A stretch of 64,000 nt of DNA. Source: JAQIBY01 sp034658655 (GTDB lineage: Bacteria > Bacteroidota > Bacteroidia > Bacteroidales > ML635J-15). Location: the NCBI GenBank assembly GCA_034658655.1, contig JAYEFQ010000079.1:1-64000 (forward strand). The letters run 5' to 3'. A model generated the notes under the pieces. It searched no databases and had not been told where the DNA came from. It saw nothing but the letters and a program-made list of their open reading frames with translations. Positions 25,270-34,183 of the stretch are shown in pieces (position 1 is the stretch's first letter; each line of letters opens with the position of its first letter). Position numbers and translations under genes: made by a program.

Positions 25270-26670
25270 ATGAAGCTAAATTTTCGACATATTATATTAT
25301 TGTTTGCAGTAATTTTAATATTTCAAAATCTCAAAGCAACCCGTATTCACGGGACAGCAGAAGATTATGCAAATTTTGAGCTAGTGTTTTATCATTATAG
25401 CGACTTACTGACAGAAAAAACGGACACACTCTTTACGCTTCGCTTGGATTCAAATGGAATCTTTGACAAACAGTTTGAAATCGCGGATACTACTCCTGTA
25501 TTTACGCTGGTTGGTATTTATAAAATATGGTTTGTTGCAGAACCCAATGGGAATTATGACTTGGTTTTTCCTGATTATGTTGAGAAAACAAATGCTGAAA
25601 TTTATAATCCCTTTTTTAACCCAATTTTATTAATGGCAGGGATAAAAGGACAAGATAAAACCGACTTAAATTATTTGATTAATCGATTTGACCGATTGTA
25701 CAATGATTATCTCAATACCCATTTATTAGATTTCCTTGCCGGAGGAAGAGATTCTGGTGTGGAGTTTTATATTGATAGTTTAAAACAGGATTTTTCTTAT
25801 CATGAAAACAGTTATTTTAATGCGTGGAAAAAGTTTCGCTTTGCAAATTTAAGACGTATTGCCTACGAACGCAACCATCGATTTACAATCAATCAATATT
25901 TCAGACAAGATGTAGTGCATTATCAAAACCCTGCTTATATATTTTTATTTAAAGAATTATTTGAAAATTATTTTGACCGGTTTCTGCTACGTCCTGATGG
26001 AAAAGAATTGCTCAAGGCTGTCAATTTAGCAAAAAGCCCTCATGCAATTTCAAAAGTACTTAGTAGAATGTTTGAGCTTGATAATCAAGCACTGCGTGAA
26101 TATGTTATGATAAAAGGACTTCGAGATGCCTATTTAGGTGACAACTTTAAAAAACAACCCATATTAATAACACTAGATTCAATTGCTGATTTTTCAAACT
26201 ATCCTGAACATCGAATTGCGGCAAAAAATGTCATTGAATCACTTACTCATCTTGCAAAAGGCACTTACCCACCAGATTTTAGTTTTTCAACAATTGACGG
26301 AGAAAAAGGAAATATTTCTGATTTGAAAAATCGTTATTTATATGTGGCTTTTTATCAAACAGAGCTTACAACTTGTCAGGAGGAAATTGCTCCATTAATT
26401 GAGCAAGCAATAAAACACAATGGTGATTTTGAGGTGATTATGGTTTTGTTTGATGAGGATAAATACAAGGCAATAAATCGTTTAAAACATTTAGATATTC
26501 CTTTTAATGTTGTTTTTCCTGACAATCCCGAAAAAATTAAAAAAGCATGGGAACTTAAGACATTCCCGATGTATTATCTTGTTGACCCTCAAGGAAAATT
26601 CATTTTTTCACCAGCACCTTCGCCAATTGAACATTTTGAAAATTATTTCTTTCGATATGTGAAACATTAA
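25270..26670 (+). CDS. Secreted thioredoxin-fold protein lacking the CxxC motif
   Basis: 466 residues. Signal peptide 1-23. Residues about 25-110 form a beta-rich domain and 115-320 a helical domain with many aromatic residues, as in the N-terminal parts of Bacteroidota TlpA/thioredoxin-like proteins. The C-terminal thioredoxin domain begins YPPDFSFSTIDGEKGNISDLKNR (331-355, broken by DL) and ends with TFPMYYLVDPQGK, the cis-Pro loop. At the active site it reads TELTTCQEE: only Cys369, the position of the second cysteine, remains, and no other cysteine is visible in the mature chain. A disulfide reductase role is therefore unlikely; binding or chaperone-like use is possible. It overlaps the convergent NUDIX gene by 4 bases at the stops. 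Confidence 0.7.
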   Translation: MKLNFRHIILLFAVILIFQNLKATRIHGTAEDYANFELVFYHYSDLLTEKTDTLFTLRLDSNGIFDKQFEIADTTPVFTLVGIYKIWFVAEPNGNYDLVFPDYVEKTNAEIYNPFFNPILLMAGIKGQDKTDLNYLINRFDRLYNDYLNTHLLDFLAGGRDSGVEFYIDSLKQDFSYHENSYFNAWKKFRFANLRRIAYERNHRFTINQYFRQDVVHYQNPAYIFLFKELFENYFDRFLLRPDGKELLKAVNLAKSPHAISKVLSRMFELDNQALREYVMIKGLRDAYLGDNFKKQPILITLDSIADFSNYPEHRIAAKNVIESLTHLAKGTYPPDFSFSTIDGEKGNISDLKNRYLYVAFYQTELTTCQEEIAPLIEQAIKHNGDFEVIMVLFDEDKYKAINRLKHLDIPFNVVFPDNPEKIKKAWELKTFPMYYLVDPQGKFIFSPAPSPIEHFENYFFRYVKH

Positions 26671-27296
26671 TTTGTTTCAACCAATCCAATCGTTTCTAAA
26701 AAATTTTGAATCGAATCATAGGTGTTTTTCATTAAAGGAAGAATCGTTTCTTTATCTATCCAAACACATCGTTGTATCCCTTCTTCCAATTGTGGTTCAA
26801 GCGACTCTGTATTACCACTATACATCATCCCAAACCAATGGGTTGTTTTTAAATATGTCTTTTGATTTTGTTTATAAATATGATAGGTCTTTCCAATAGG
26901 CTCTTGAATGCTCAAGGCATTGATGTCCATGCCGCATTCTTCAGAAACTTCCCGCAAAGCACATATTTCAGGAGATTCTCCTTTTTCTGCTTTTCCTTTT
27001 GGCAAATCCCATTTTCCATTACGAAAAATAAACAATCTTAATCCATTACTTATGGACACAATCCCGCCTGCCGCTGTTACTGGGTCGAAAATTGTTTGTA
27101 AGAATGCAAGACCTCGCTCAGGCGATGTACCGAAAATGTTTAAATGTTTTACCTGATTGTTTGCAGTAAAGCGATTAATCTGTATTTTTAGGTCGCCAAC
27201 TTCGTTCATCGAAATGGCCTGAAAGCCTGAAGTTTCACCCTTCAGTTTTTCCTTTGTAATGGAAATAAATCGATTTTTGAAATAAATTTTAATCAT
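26667..27296 (-). CDS. NUDIX hydrolase
   Basis: 209 residues from the ATG at 27296; an ATG 8 codons upstream would lie inside pyrE. The Nudix box G-x5-E-x7-REUxEExGU is intact (GKAEKGESPEICALREVSEECGM split as GKAEKGE, then LREVSEECGM, around residues 125-147). An N-terminal domain of about 65 residues precedes it. The family hydrolyses nucleoside diphosphates linked to another group, often a housecleaning job; the substrate is unknown. It starts only 3 bases from the divergent pyrE start and its stop overlaps that of the convergent thioredoxin-fold gene. Confidence 0.88.
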   Translation of the reverse strand: MIKIYFKNRFISITKEKLKGETSGFQAISMNEVGDLKIQINRFTANNQVKHLNIFGTSPERGLAFLQTIFDPVTAAGGIVSISNGLRLFIFRNGKWDLPKGKAEKGESPEICALREVSEECGMDINALSIQEPIGKTYHIYKQNQKTYLKTTHWFGMMYSGNTESLEPQLEEGIQRCVWIDKETILPLMKNTYDSIQNFLETIGLVETN

Positions 27297-27299
27297 ATC

Positions 27300-27932
27300 A
27301 TGAAAAATACTGCAAAACAAATTGCAAATTATTTAATGCAAATTAACGCAATAAAACTTGAGCCACAAAACCATTTTACATGGGCATCAGGATGGTTCAG
27401 CCCAATTTATTGCGACAATCGCAAAACACTGTCATATCCGACAATTCGAACCTTTATCAGAGATGCTTTTGTGGAAAATGCAAACGAAAATTTCAATGAT
27501 TTTGATGTTGTAGTTGGAGTTGCAACTGGCGGAATTGCACATGGAGCATTGGTTGCCGATGTCATGAATAAACCATTTGCCTATGTTCGTTCATCTTCGA
27601 AAGGACATGGATTAGGAAATCAAATTGAAGGTGTGGTATCAGCCGGACAAAAAGTCTTAGTAATTGAAGATTTGATTTCAACCGGTGGAAGTAGCTTAAA
27701 AGCTGTTGACGCACTGCGAGAAGCAGGTTGCGAAGTAGTGGGTATGATTGCCATTTTTACCTATGAATTTGACATTGCTGCATCAAATTTTAAAGATAAA
27801 GACGTGAAATGCACAACCTTAAGCACTTACAATGCATTAATTGAGGCAGCAACCGAAGCAGGTTACATACAGAATTCAGATGTAGAAACCCTGAAAACTT
27901 GGCGACAAGATCCTGGAAATTGGAAAAAGTAA
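27300..27932 (+). CDS. pyrE: Orotate phosphoribosyltransferase PyrE
   Basis: 210 residues. LEPQNHFTWASGWFSPIYCDNR near the N-terminus (about 20-42), VATGGIAHGALVAD, and the PRPP-binding motif VLVIEDLISTGGSS (about 120-133) identify the enzyme. It joins orotate with PRPP to give orotidine 5'-phosphate in pyrimidine synthesis. Length is normal. It starts 3 bases from the divergent NUDIX gene, and the SRPBCC gene follows after 6 bases. Confidence 0.95.
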   Translation: MKNTAKQIANYLMQINAIKLEPQNHFTWASGWFSPIYCDNRKTLSYPTIRTFIRDAFVENANENFNDFDVVVGVATGGIAHGALVADVMNKPFAYVRSSSKGHGLGNQIEGVVSAGQKVLVIEDLISTGGSSLKAVDALREAGCEVVGMIAIFTYEFDIAASNFKDKDVKCTTLSTYNALIEAATEAGYIQNSDVETLKTWRQDPGNWKK

Positions 27933-27938
27933 TAAGAC

Positions 27939-28346
27939 ATGGGAAACTTAAAAGTTGTCAGTAAAATCGGTGAAATTCAAAATGCCAATGAACGAATTTT
28001 TCAATTTTTATCTGATTTTAGAAATTTTGACAGATTAATCCCTGCTGATGTGGAGGGCTGGGAATCAGATGTGGATAGATGTCACTTTCAGTTAAAAGGA
28101 CAAGCAATTAAATTACAGATTGTGGAAAGAATTCCGTTTAAAACCATAAAAATCCAATCTGATGATGGATCTGTATTTCCGTTTACATTTTGGATTCAAT
28201 TGATTTCAGTATCGGCATACGACACACGTGCACGATTAACAATTCATGCTGATATAAATATGATGATGAAAGTTGTCATGAAAAAACAACTAAAAAAAGG
28301 ACTTGACTCGCTTGTCGATCAATTGGCGATTATTCCATATCCATAA
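27939..28346 (+). CDS. SRPBCC family protein
   Basis: 135 residues, no signal peptide. The pattern fits a START/SRPBCC helix-grip fold: an early beta strand and helix (QNANERIFQFLSDFRNFDRLIP), a run of beta strands (CHFQLKGQAIKLQIVERIPFKTIKIQSD broken by turns), and a long C-terminal helix (KKQLKKGLDSLVDQL). The fold binds small hydrophobic ligands; no ligand can be read here. It follows pyrE by 6 bases and is likely co-transcribed; a bidirectional terminator follows directly. Confidence 0.75.
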   Translation: MGNLKVVSKIGEIQNANERIFQFLSDFRNFDRLIPADVEGWESDVDRCHFQLKGQAIKLQIVERIPFKTIKIQSDDGSVFPFTFWIQLISVSAYDTRARLTIHADINMMMKVVMKKQLKKGLDSLVDQLAIIPYP

Positions 28347-28383
28347 AAAAACCGACACTGCAATAAATTACAGAGCCGGTTTT
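28345..28383. terminator. Bidirectional terminator hairpin
   Basis: Imperfect hairpin: AAAACCG pairs with CGGTTTT, with an inner CTG-AAT/ATT-CAG stem, A-run before and T-run after. It lies between the convergent SRPBCC and SOD genes. Confidence 0.7.
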
Positions 28384-28409
28384 GAGCTGAGAATTAACTT
28401 ATTATAAAA

Positions 28410-29039
28410 TTAACTGATATAATCTAAATATCGTTTTTCAATCACATCCCAGTCAACAACATTCCAAAATGCAGAAATATAATCGGGACGTCTATTTTGA
28501 TATTTCAAATAGTAGGCATGTTCCCACACATCCAATCCGAGAATAGGCATTCCATTTTCGTCGGCAACATCCATTAATGGATTATCTTGATTTGGAGTAC
28601 TGGTAACTGCAAGGCTTTTATCATCTTTCACAATTAACCATGCCCAACCTGAGCCAAAACGTGTTGCAGCTGCATTATTGAATTTTTCAGTAAACGCATC
28701 AAAACTTCCGAATTGACTTTCAATTGCATCGAACAGTTTCCCTTTTGGTTTTCCTCCACCATTGGCACTCATGCTTTGCCAAAACATAGCATGATTCACA
28801 TGTCCACCACCATTGTTTCTTACGACAACTGGATACTTACTGATATTTTTCAATACCTCAAGAAATGTTTTTTCTTCCAACTCAGTGCCTTTCACCGCAT
28901 TTTGCATTTTGGTAAAATAACCATTGTGGTGTTTTGTGTAATGAAACTCCATAGTTTGAGCATCAATATTAGGTTCTAACGCTTTATAGTCATATCCCAA
29001 TGCGGGAAATTGACAATCTTTCATTTTATCAGTAATCAT
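28410..29039 (-). CDS. Superoxide dismutase (Mn/Fe family, Mn-type signature)
   Basis: 209 residues, no signal peptide. The four metal ligands are present: His33 (MEFHYTKHHNGY), His83 (HVNHAMFW), Asp170 and His174 (LDVWEHAYYL). NHAMFWQSMSANGGG and the NQDNPLM segment (Gln151) follow the manganese or cambialistic pattern rather than the strict iron one, but the metal cannot be fixed from sequence alone. The enzyme converts superoxide to oxygen and hydrogen peroxide, and implies that the organism meets oxygen. It is transcribed alone and shares a terminator with the convergent SRPBCC gene. Confidence 0.95.
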   Translation of the reverse strand: MITDKMKDCQFPALGYDYKALEPNIDAQTMEFHYTKHHNGYFTKMQNAVKGTELEEKTFLEVLKNISKYPVVVRNNGGGHVNHAMFWQSMSANGGGKPKGKLFDAIESQFGSFDAFTEKFNNAAATRFGSGWAWLIVKDDKSLAVTSTPNQDNPLMDVADENGMPILGLDVWEHAYYLKYQNRRPDYISAFWNVVDWDVIEKRYLDYIS

Positions 29040-29132
29040 ATTATTTATTTATAACGTTTTAAAATAACTTCATTATCATAACAGACAAAACCAATAAATT
29101 GTTCAAAATAGACTATCTATTTGGCATTGATT

Positions 29133-29162
29133 TTGCTTTAAAGGGAAAAGAAAGTATCTTTA
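29133..29162 (+). promoter_or_regulatory. Promoter, TTG-N19-TATCTTTA
   Basis: TTG at 29133-29135 within TTTTG, 19-base spacer, and TATCTTTA at 29155-29162 (one base off TAnnTTTG), 19 bases before the ATG of the YfaP-like gene. Confidence 0.55.
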
Positions 29163-29181
29163 ACTAAATAAAAATCATATT

Positions 29182-29964
29182 ATGAAACACATACTACTAC
29201 TTTGTTTTGCAGTTGGAACCTTGGGTTACGGGCTATCTGCACAAGAAGATATTGAGGACAAATTTAACACAATGGAAGATAAATTTGACGATGCTTTTGA
29301 GGAGGAAGAAGGCGATCAAATGACGCTTCGTTTTTTTAATGCAGAAGATGGAGAACCTGTTCCCGGCGCACAAGTTATTATCGATGAAATAAAATACGCT
29401 ACTGATTACGAAGGAAAAGTCCGTTTTCCTAAAATTGAAAAGGATGGAAATTATCCGGCTAAATTTTCCTGTGAAGGATTTATTTCAGCCGTATATGAAT
29501 TTGAAGTTCGTGCTCTAACTATTTTCCGAAACCGATTTTCTGTTTCCCCTATTTTAGATATTGGCAGCATGCGTATTGTCCTCGATTGGTCAAGACACCC
29601 ACGAGATTTAGATGCTCATTTAATGAATAAAGGGAAATATCATATTTCATATCGTAATGATCGCGTGTCGGCAGACGGCACCGCTCGTTTAGACCGTGAT
29701 GATAGAAACGGATTTGGTCCGGAAACAATAACAATTAATGATGTCAACGAAGACGACAACTATTCCTATCTTGTTTTTGATTACATCAATCGCGGACAAA
29801 CAAACTCTCGCAGGCTTTCAAAATCAGAAGCCGTAGTTCGAGTTTACGTTGAAAACAGATTGGCTAAGACAATTAACATTAAAGAAAATGACCGTGGTAC
29901 AATTTGGAAAGTATTTACTTTTAGAGACAATCAATTTATTGTTTTCAATGAAATTGTAAATTAA
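29182..29964 (+). CDS. Secreted YfaP/DUF2135-like protein
   Basis: 260 residues. Signal peptide (ends LSAQ, 20). An acidic helical stretch with an internal repeat follows (EDKFNTM, then EDKFDDAFEEEEGD). Residues about 48-115 look like a carboxypeptidase-regulatory-type beta sandwich (VPGAQVIIDEIKYATDYEGK). The C-terminal part (about 130-255) has LDWSRHPRDLDAHL, LDRDDRNGFGPETITI and a run of beta strands, the layout of the YfaP/DUF2135 family. Function unknown; periplasmic or surface location is inferred from the signal peptide. No T9SS sorting domain or lipobox. It has its own promoter and terminator. Confidence 0.7.
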   Translation: MKHILLLCFAVGTLGYGLSAQEDIEDKFNTMEDKFDDAFEEEEGDQMTLRFFNAEDGEPVPGAQVIIDEIKYATDYEGKVRFPKIEKDGNYPAKFSCEGFISAVYEFEVRALTIFRNRFSVSPILDIGSMRIVLDWSRHPRDLDAHLMNKGKYHISYRNDRVSADGTARLDRDDRNGFGPETITINDVNEDDNYSYLVFDYINRGQTNSRRLSKSEAVVRVYVENRLAKTINIKENDRGTIWKVFTFRDNQFIVFNEIVN

Positions 29965-29985
29965 TAATCGATTAAGTACAAGCCG

Positions 29986-30028
29986 AAACAATTGGGGATG
30001 CAATTATTTGTATCTCCAATTGTTTTTT
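29986..30028 (+). terminator. Rho-independent terminator
   Basis: AAACAATTGGGGAT (29986-29999) pairs with ATCTCCAATTGTTT (30012-30025) apart from one G-T wobble, followed by further T residues. It lies 22 bases after the YfaP-like gene and separates it from groEL. Confidence 0.8.
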
Positions 30029-30201
30029 GAACCAAATCCTGCCAATTTGACACAAAAAAAACCGTTATCATTTAAAACAACTTATCCTAAGTGAAATTTT
30101 GTCAGAAAACATGTACTTTATTTGCTTGGCACAAAATTCGTAAGACAGCAGTCAGATTTTAAAATAAATAATAATAACAGATTAATTTAAATATTTGAAT
30201 T

Positions 30202-31845
30202 ATGGCAAAAGAAATGAAGTATGACATTGATGCAAGAGATCAACTTAAAAAAGGTGTTGATGCACTTGCTGATGCAGTAAAAGTAACACTAGGTCCAAAA
30301 GGACGTAATGTTGTAATAGACAAGAAATTTGGAGCTCCCCAAGTCACAAAAGACGGCGTAACCGTTGCAAAAGAAATTGAATTAGAGGACAGTTTCCAAA
30401 ATATGGGTGCACAAATGGTAAAAGAAGTTGCCTCAAAAACCAATGACGATGCAGGTGACGGAACAACTACTGCAACCGTTTTTGCACAATCTATTATTCA
30501 AGTAGGATTAAAAAATGTAACTGCCGGAGCAAATCCAATGGATTTAAAACGAGGTGTCGATACTGCTGTTGAAGCCGTAATCAAACATATTAAAACCTTA
30601 TCACAAGAAGTTGGAGAGAACAGCGAGAAAATTGAGCAAATTGCCACGGTTTCTGCCAATGGAGACAAGGCCATTGGAAAACTCATTGCAGAAGCAGTGA
30701 ATAAAGTGAAAAAAGAAGGAGTTATCACTGTTGAAGAAGCAAAAGGAACAGAAACTCTTGTTGAAGTTGTTGAAGGCATGCAATTTGACAGAGGATTCAT
30801 TTCTCCTTATTTTATTACTGACAGCGAAAAAATGGAAGCTGTGCTTGAAAACCCATACATTCTTTTAACTGACAAGAAAATTTCATCAATGAAAGATTTA
30901 ATGTCAGTCTTAGAGCCGGTTGCTCAAGAAGGCAAACCATTAATGATAATAAGTGAAGATGTTGAAGGTGAAGCGCTTGCAACACTTGTTGTTAACCGAC
31001 TAAGAGGCACGGTAAAAGTAGCAGCCGTTAAAGCTCCAGGATTTGGTGATCGCCGTAAAGAAATGCTTGAGGACATTGCTGTATTAACCGGAGGAACTGT
31101 GATATCCGAAGAAAAAGGAATGAAATTAGATGCTGCCACAATTGATATGCTCGGACGTTGCGAAAAAATCACAATTGACAAAGAAAACACAACCATCGTT
31201 AACGGTAGTGGTGATAAAGAAGCAATCAAGTCTCGTGTTTCTCAAATCCGCAAACAAATTGAAAGCACGACTTCGGATTACGATAAAGAAAAACTTCAAG
31301 AACGCCTTGCAAAACTTGCTGGTGGAGTTGCAGTACTTTATGTCGGTGCGGCATCAGAAGTTGAAATGAAAGAGAAAAAAGATCGCATGGAAGATGCCTT
31401 AAGCGCAACGCGTGCTGCTATTGAAGAGGGCATTATTCCCGGTGGCGGTGTTGTTTTCATCCGTGCAATTGAAACATTAAAGGACATAAAATTAGACAAT
31501 CAAGATCAAAACACAGGGGTTGCAATTGTACGTCGCGCACTGGAAGAGCCAATGCGAATTATTTCAGAAAACGCAGGGGTTGAAGGTTCCATTGTTATTC
31601 AGAAAGTGAAAGAAGGAAAAGGTGATTTTGGTTTCAATGCCCGCACTGATGAATATGTTAACATGTTCGAAGCTGGTGTAATTGACCCTACTAAAGTTGC
31701 TCGAGTTGCCCTCGAGAATGCTGCTTCAATCGCAGCCATGTTACTGACAACTGAATGTGTCATTGCCGATATCGAAGAAGAAAACGATGCTCCTATGGGT
31801 GGCGGCGGAGCTCCAGGAATGGGTGGCATGCCGGGCATGATGTAA
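30202..31845 (+). CDS. groEL: Chaperonin GroEL
   Basis: 547 residues, full length, with KEMKYDIDARDQLKKGVD at the start, the ATP-binding VKVTLGPKGRNVV and DDAGDGTTTATV, and the Gly/Met-rich tail GGMPGMM. GroEL forms the double-ring folding chamber in the cytoplasm and needs GroES as lid. In most Bacteroidota groES lies directly upstream; here the neighbours are a YfaP-like gene with a terminator and a 173-base leader with no small open frame, so groES must be elsewhere. No CIRCE-type inverted repeat was seen in the leader. Confidence 0.98.
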   Translation: MAKEMKYDIDARDQLKKGVDALADAVKVTLGPKGRNVVIDKKFGAPQVTKDGVTVAKEIELEDSFQNMGAQMVKEVASKTNDDAGDGTTTATVFAQSIIQVGLKNVTAGANPMDLKRGVDTAVEAVIKHIKTLSQEVGENSEKIEQIATVSANGDKAIGKLIAEAVNKVKKEGVITVEEAKGTETLVEVVEGMQFDRGFISPYFITDSEKMEAVLENPYILLTDKKISSMKDLMSVLEPVAQEGKPLMIISEDVEGEALATLVVNRLRGTVKVAAVKAPGFGDRRKEMLEDIAVLTGGTVISEEKGMKLDAATIDMLGRCEKITIDKENTTIVNGSGDKEAIKSRVSQIRKQIESTTSDYDKEKLQERLAKLAGGVAVLYVGAASEVEMKEKKDRMEDALSATRAAIEEGIIPGGGVVFIRAIETLKDIKLDNQDQNTGVAIVRRALEEPMRIISENAGVEGSIVIQKVKEGKGDFGFNARTDEYVNMFEAGVIDPTKVARVALENAASIAAMLLTTECVIADIEEENDAPMGGGGAPGMGGMPGMM

Positions 31846-31863
31846 ACATTGACTTTATAAAAC

Positions 31864-31897
31864 AAAAAAAGCAGACCGAGTCGGTCTGCTTTTTTTG
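31864..31897. terminator. Bidirectional terminator after groEL
   Basis: Perfect arms GCAGACCGA (31871-31879) and TCGGTCTGC (31881-31889), flanked by an A-run and a T-run, so it can act on both strands. It lies between the convergent groEL and S46 peptidase genes. Confidence 0.9.
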
Positions 31898-31915
31898 TTT
31901 AAAATTAATTTGGTA

Positions 31916-34093
31916 TTATTTAATTATTGTCATCTCATCAATTAAATTAGATGCTCCTGCAAATTTATCAATAATCCATAATGTGTAACGCACATCAAGA
32001 TTAATACAACGTTGCATATTGTCTTCAAACTCAATATCTCCACTCATAGCTTCGCCGTTTCCGTCAAAAGCAGTTCCAATTAAATGACCTTCTCCGTTAA
32101 TGACAGGAGAACCAGAGTTTCCACCGGTAATATCATTATCTGTAATGAAACAAACTGGCAATTCTCCATTTTCATTAGCATACATACCGTAATCTTTTGC
32201 TTCAGCCAAGGTTTTTAATTGTTTTGGAATATCAAATTCATAACTTTTGGGATCTGCTTTTTCCAAAATACCCTCCATGGTTGTTGAATATTCGTAATAA
32301 ACGGCATCACGGGGAACGTATCCATCAACTTTTCCATAAGTTAATCGAATGGTTGAGTTTGCATCAGGATACCAGTCTTGTTCGCTATTAATATTCATTA
32401 ATCCCTCAACAAACAATCTGCGAGCACGCTCAAGTCCTTCAGATTTCATATTCATTTCACCAGAAACCTCACGATATTTTCTCAATACAGACATTGCCAT
32501 TTTATACATAGGGTCTTTTTCTAGTTTCTTCGCTTTAGGGTTTTCAAGAAAACTCATCATACTTTCTTCTGTTGCAAAAATAGTTTTCTCTTTCTCAATC
32601 ATTTTCATAGCCCATTTGTCAAAATCACCTTTGTATTTTTTATGTGTCTCAGCATAAGTTTCTGGATAATATTTCTCATCAACATTTTCTCCAAAATAAC
32701 TAAAAAGCGCTGCAAGCATTTTTTGTTCTGTTTCTGCATTATAATCTTTGTAAAATTCTTTTGCACTTTCTTTCATTGCTTCAATTGCTTTCGCTTTTAG
32801 CTCTTCGCTAATGTCTTCATTTTGAAGTTGTCTCAGAAAGCTTGTTGATTGAAATGCAAAAATTGTTAAATCCGGACCGGTAAGTAAGGCTTCGAGTAAA
32901 AACTGACGTGCATACGCCTCTTCTTTGCGTGATTCATACGCGTTTTCAATGGTAGTAAGTACATTCCTATATTTATCTGTACGAATATTATCTGCCCAAG
33001 CTTGATATTTTTCTTCAACATTTTGTTTTTGTGCCATAGTATTTAATTTCCGTAAAGCCACATTTTGCTCAAAGGAGTATTTCCAATAATTTGCACACCG
33101 TGCGTATTTAGAAGCATACTGCAATTTTATTTTAGGGTCTGCATTCATATCTTCACGCATAGCGTTCAATTTTACATCACGAATCTCATATCTCCAATTA
33201 TTTGTGATATCCATCGTTTCTTTTAATCCGTAAGAGGTCATGTAGCGGTCGGTTCCGCCTGGAAATCCAAGAATCATTGCAAAATCTTCTTTATCAATTC
33301 CTTTTAAAGAAACTGGGAGGTGATGTTTGGGTTTCAATGGAATATTATCTTCGCTGTAGCTTGCCGGTTTTCCATCAGGACCAGTGTAAACGCGAAACAT
33401 TGAAAAATCCGCAGTATGTCTTGGCCAACTCCAGTTATCAGTATCTCCACCAAATTTTCCCATATCTTCAGGTGGTGCACCAACAAGACGAACATCTTTA
33501 TAAATAGTATATACAAAAAGAAAAAACTGGTTATTATCAAACATAGTGGCCACTTGAGCAGAATAATCTGTTCCTTCTTCAGCAGCACCTGTAATTTTTG
33601 ATGATAATTCTTGAATTTTCTTGTTTCGTTCACTTTCTGTCATTTCATCATCAAGTTCACTAGCAATTTGATCAGTAACATCTTTCATACTCACCAAGAT
33701 TGAAGCAGTAATACCTTCATTTGTTAATTCTTCATCCAAGGATTTTGCCCAAAAACCATCTTTAAGATAATCGTTTTCAACTGAAGAATGTTTTTGAATC
33801 ATACCATACCCACAATGGTGGTTTGTCAACATCAATCCTTTATCAGAAATAAGTTCTCCGGTACAAAAATGGCGAAAAGGTGCACCATCATTTCCTAAAC
33901 CGACAATTGCATCTTTTAACGACGCTTGGTTAATAGAATAAATATCTTCAGGACTGAGTTTCAAACCCATTTCCTTCATTTCCTCATAATTTTTCCCAAT
34001 CATGGACAATAACCACATACCTTCATCAGCAACAGCACGAAAACTAGAAACTGATAGGCTGATAATTAATAATACACTTAATAATCGTTTCAT
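31916..34093 (-). CDS. S46 family dipeptidyl-peptidase (DPP7-like)
   Basis: 725 residues with a signal peptide (1-22). The chymotrypsin-like catalytic parts are visible: TNHHCGYG (His92/93), the Asp region DNWSWPRHTADF, and Ser660 in GGNSGSPV. The large helical insert typical of S46 lies between. After the serine, TAFDGNGEAMSGD has Gly at the S1-determining position, as in P. gingivalis DPP7, where DPP11 has Arg; this predicts hydrophobic rather than acidic P1 preference. The enzyme removes dipeptides in the periplasm to feed amino-acid catabolism. Monocistronic, with a divergent promoter overlapping that of rlmN. Confidence 0.93.
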   Translation of the reverse strand: MKRLLSVLLIISLSVSSFRAVADEGMWLLSMIGKNYEEMKEMGLKLSPEDIYSINQASLKDAIVGLGNDGAPFRHFCTGELISDKGLMLTNHHCGYGMIQKHSSVENDYLKDGFWAKSLDEELTNEGITASILVSMKDVTDQIASELDDEMTESERNKKIQELSSKITGAAEEGTDYSAQVATMFDNNQFFLFVYTIYKDVRLVGAPPEDMGKFGGDTDNWSWPRHTADFSMFRVYTGPDGKPASYSEDNIPLKPKHHLPVSLKGIDKEDFAMILGFPGGTDRYMTSYGLKETMDITNNWRYEIRDVKLNAMREDMNADPKIKLQYASKYARCANYWKYSFEQNVALRKLNTMAQKQNVEEKYQAWADNIRTDKYRNVLTTIENAYESRKEEAYARQFLLEALLTGPDLTIFAFQSTSFLRQLQNEDISEELKAKAIEAMKESAKEFYKDYNAETEQKMLAALFSYFGENVDEKYYPETYAETHKKYKGDFDKWAMKMIEKEKTIFATEESMMSFLENPKAKKLEKDPMYKMAMSVLRKYREVSGEMNMKSEGLERARRLFVEGLMNINSEQDWYPDANSTIRLTYGKVDGYVPRDAVYYEYSTTMEGILEKADPKSYEFDIPKQLKTLAEAKDYGMYANENGELPVCFITDNDITGGNSGSPVINGEGHLIGTAFDGNGEAMSGDIEFEDNMQRCINLDVRYTLWIIDKFAGASNLIDEMTIIK

Positions 34094-34128
34094 AATATTA
34101 TTTTTAATAAATAAATTTTATTTTGCGC

Positions 34129-34136
34129 CAAATTTA
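34129..34136 (-). promoter_or_regulatory. Promoter -7 element for the S46 peptidase (TAAATTTG)
   Basis: Minus-strand TAAATTTG, an exact TAnnTTTG, 35 bases before the S46 start codon. It lies 12 bases from the divergent rlmN element, so the two promoters overlap. Confidence 0.5.
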
Positions 34137-34148
34137 ATAATTATCAAT

Positions 34149-34156
34149 TAATTTTG
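34149..34156 (+). promoter_or_regulatory. Promoter -7 element for rlmN (TAATTTTG)
   Basis: Exact TAnnTTTG, 27 bases before the ATG at 34184. A TTG at 34123-34125 is 23 bases upstream, slightly long. Its position inside a longer open frame supports the downstream start for rlmN. Confidence 0.55.
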
Positions 34157-34183
34157 TACATTAAAACACTTAAACTCTCGTTA

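Noticed and set aside
25040..25273. GTG-started 77-codon open frame overlapping the next ATG by 4 bases
   Set aside because: Low-complexity AT-rich composition, no recognisable motif, start inside the region after RloB; the overlap can arise by chance.
30090..30130. Possible groEL promoter (TTTTG followed by TACTTTATTTG)
   Set aside because: The -7 part does not match TAnnTTTG and the spacing is about 15; too weak to list.
30240..31865. Several open frames on the minus strand across groEL
   Set aside because: They mirror the codon pattern of a certain groEL gene and carry no family signal.
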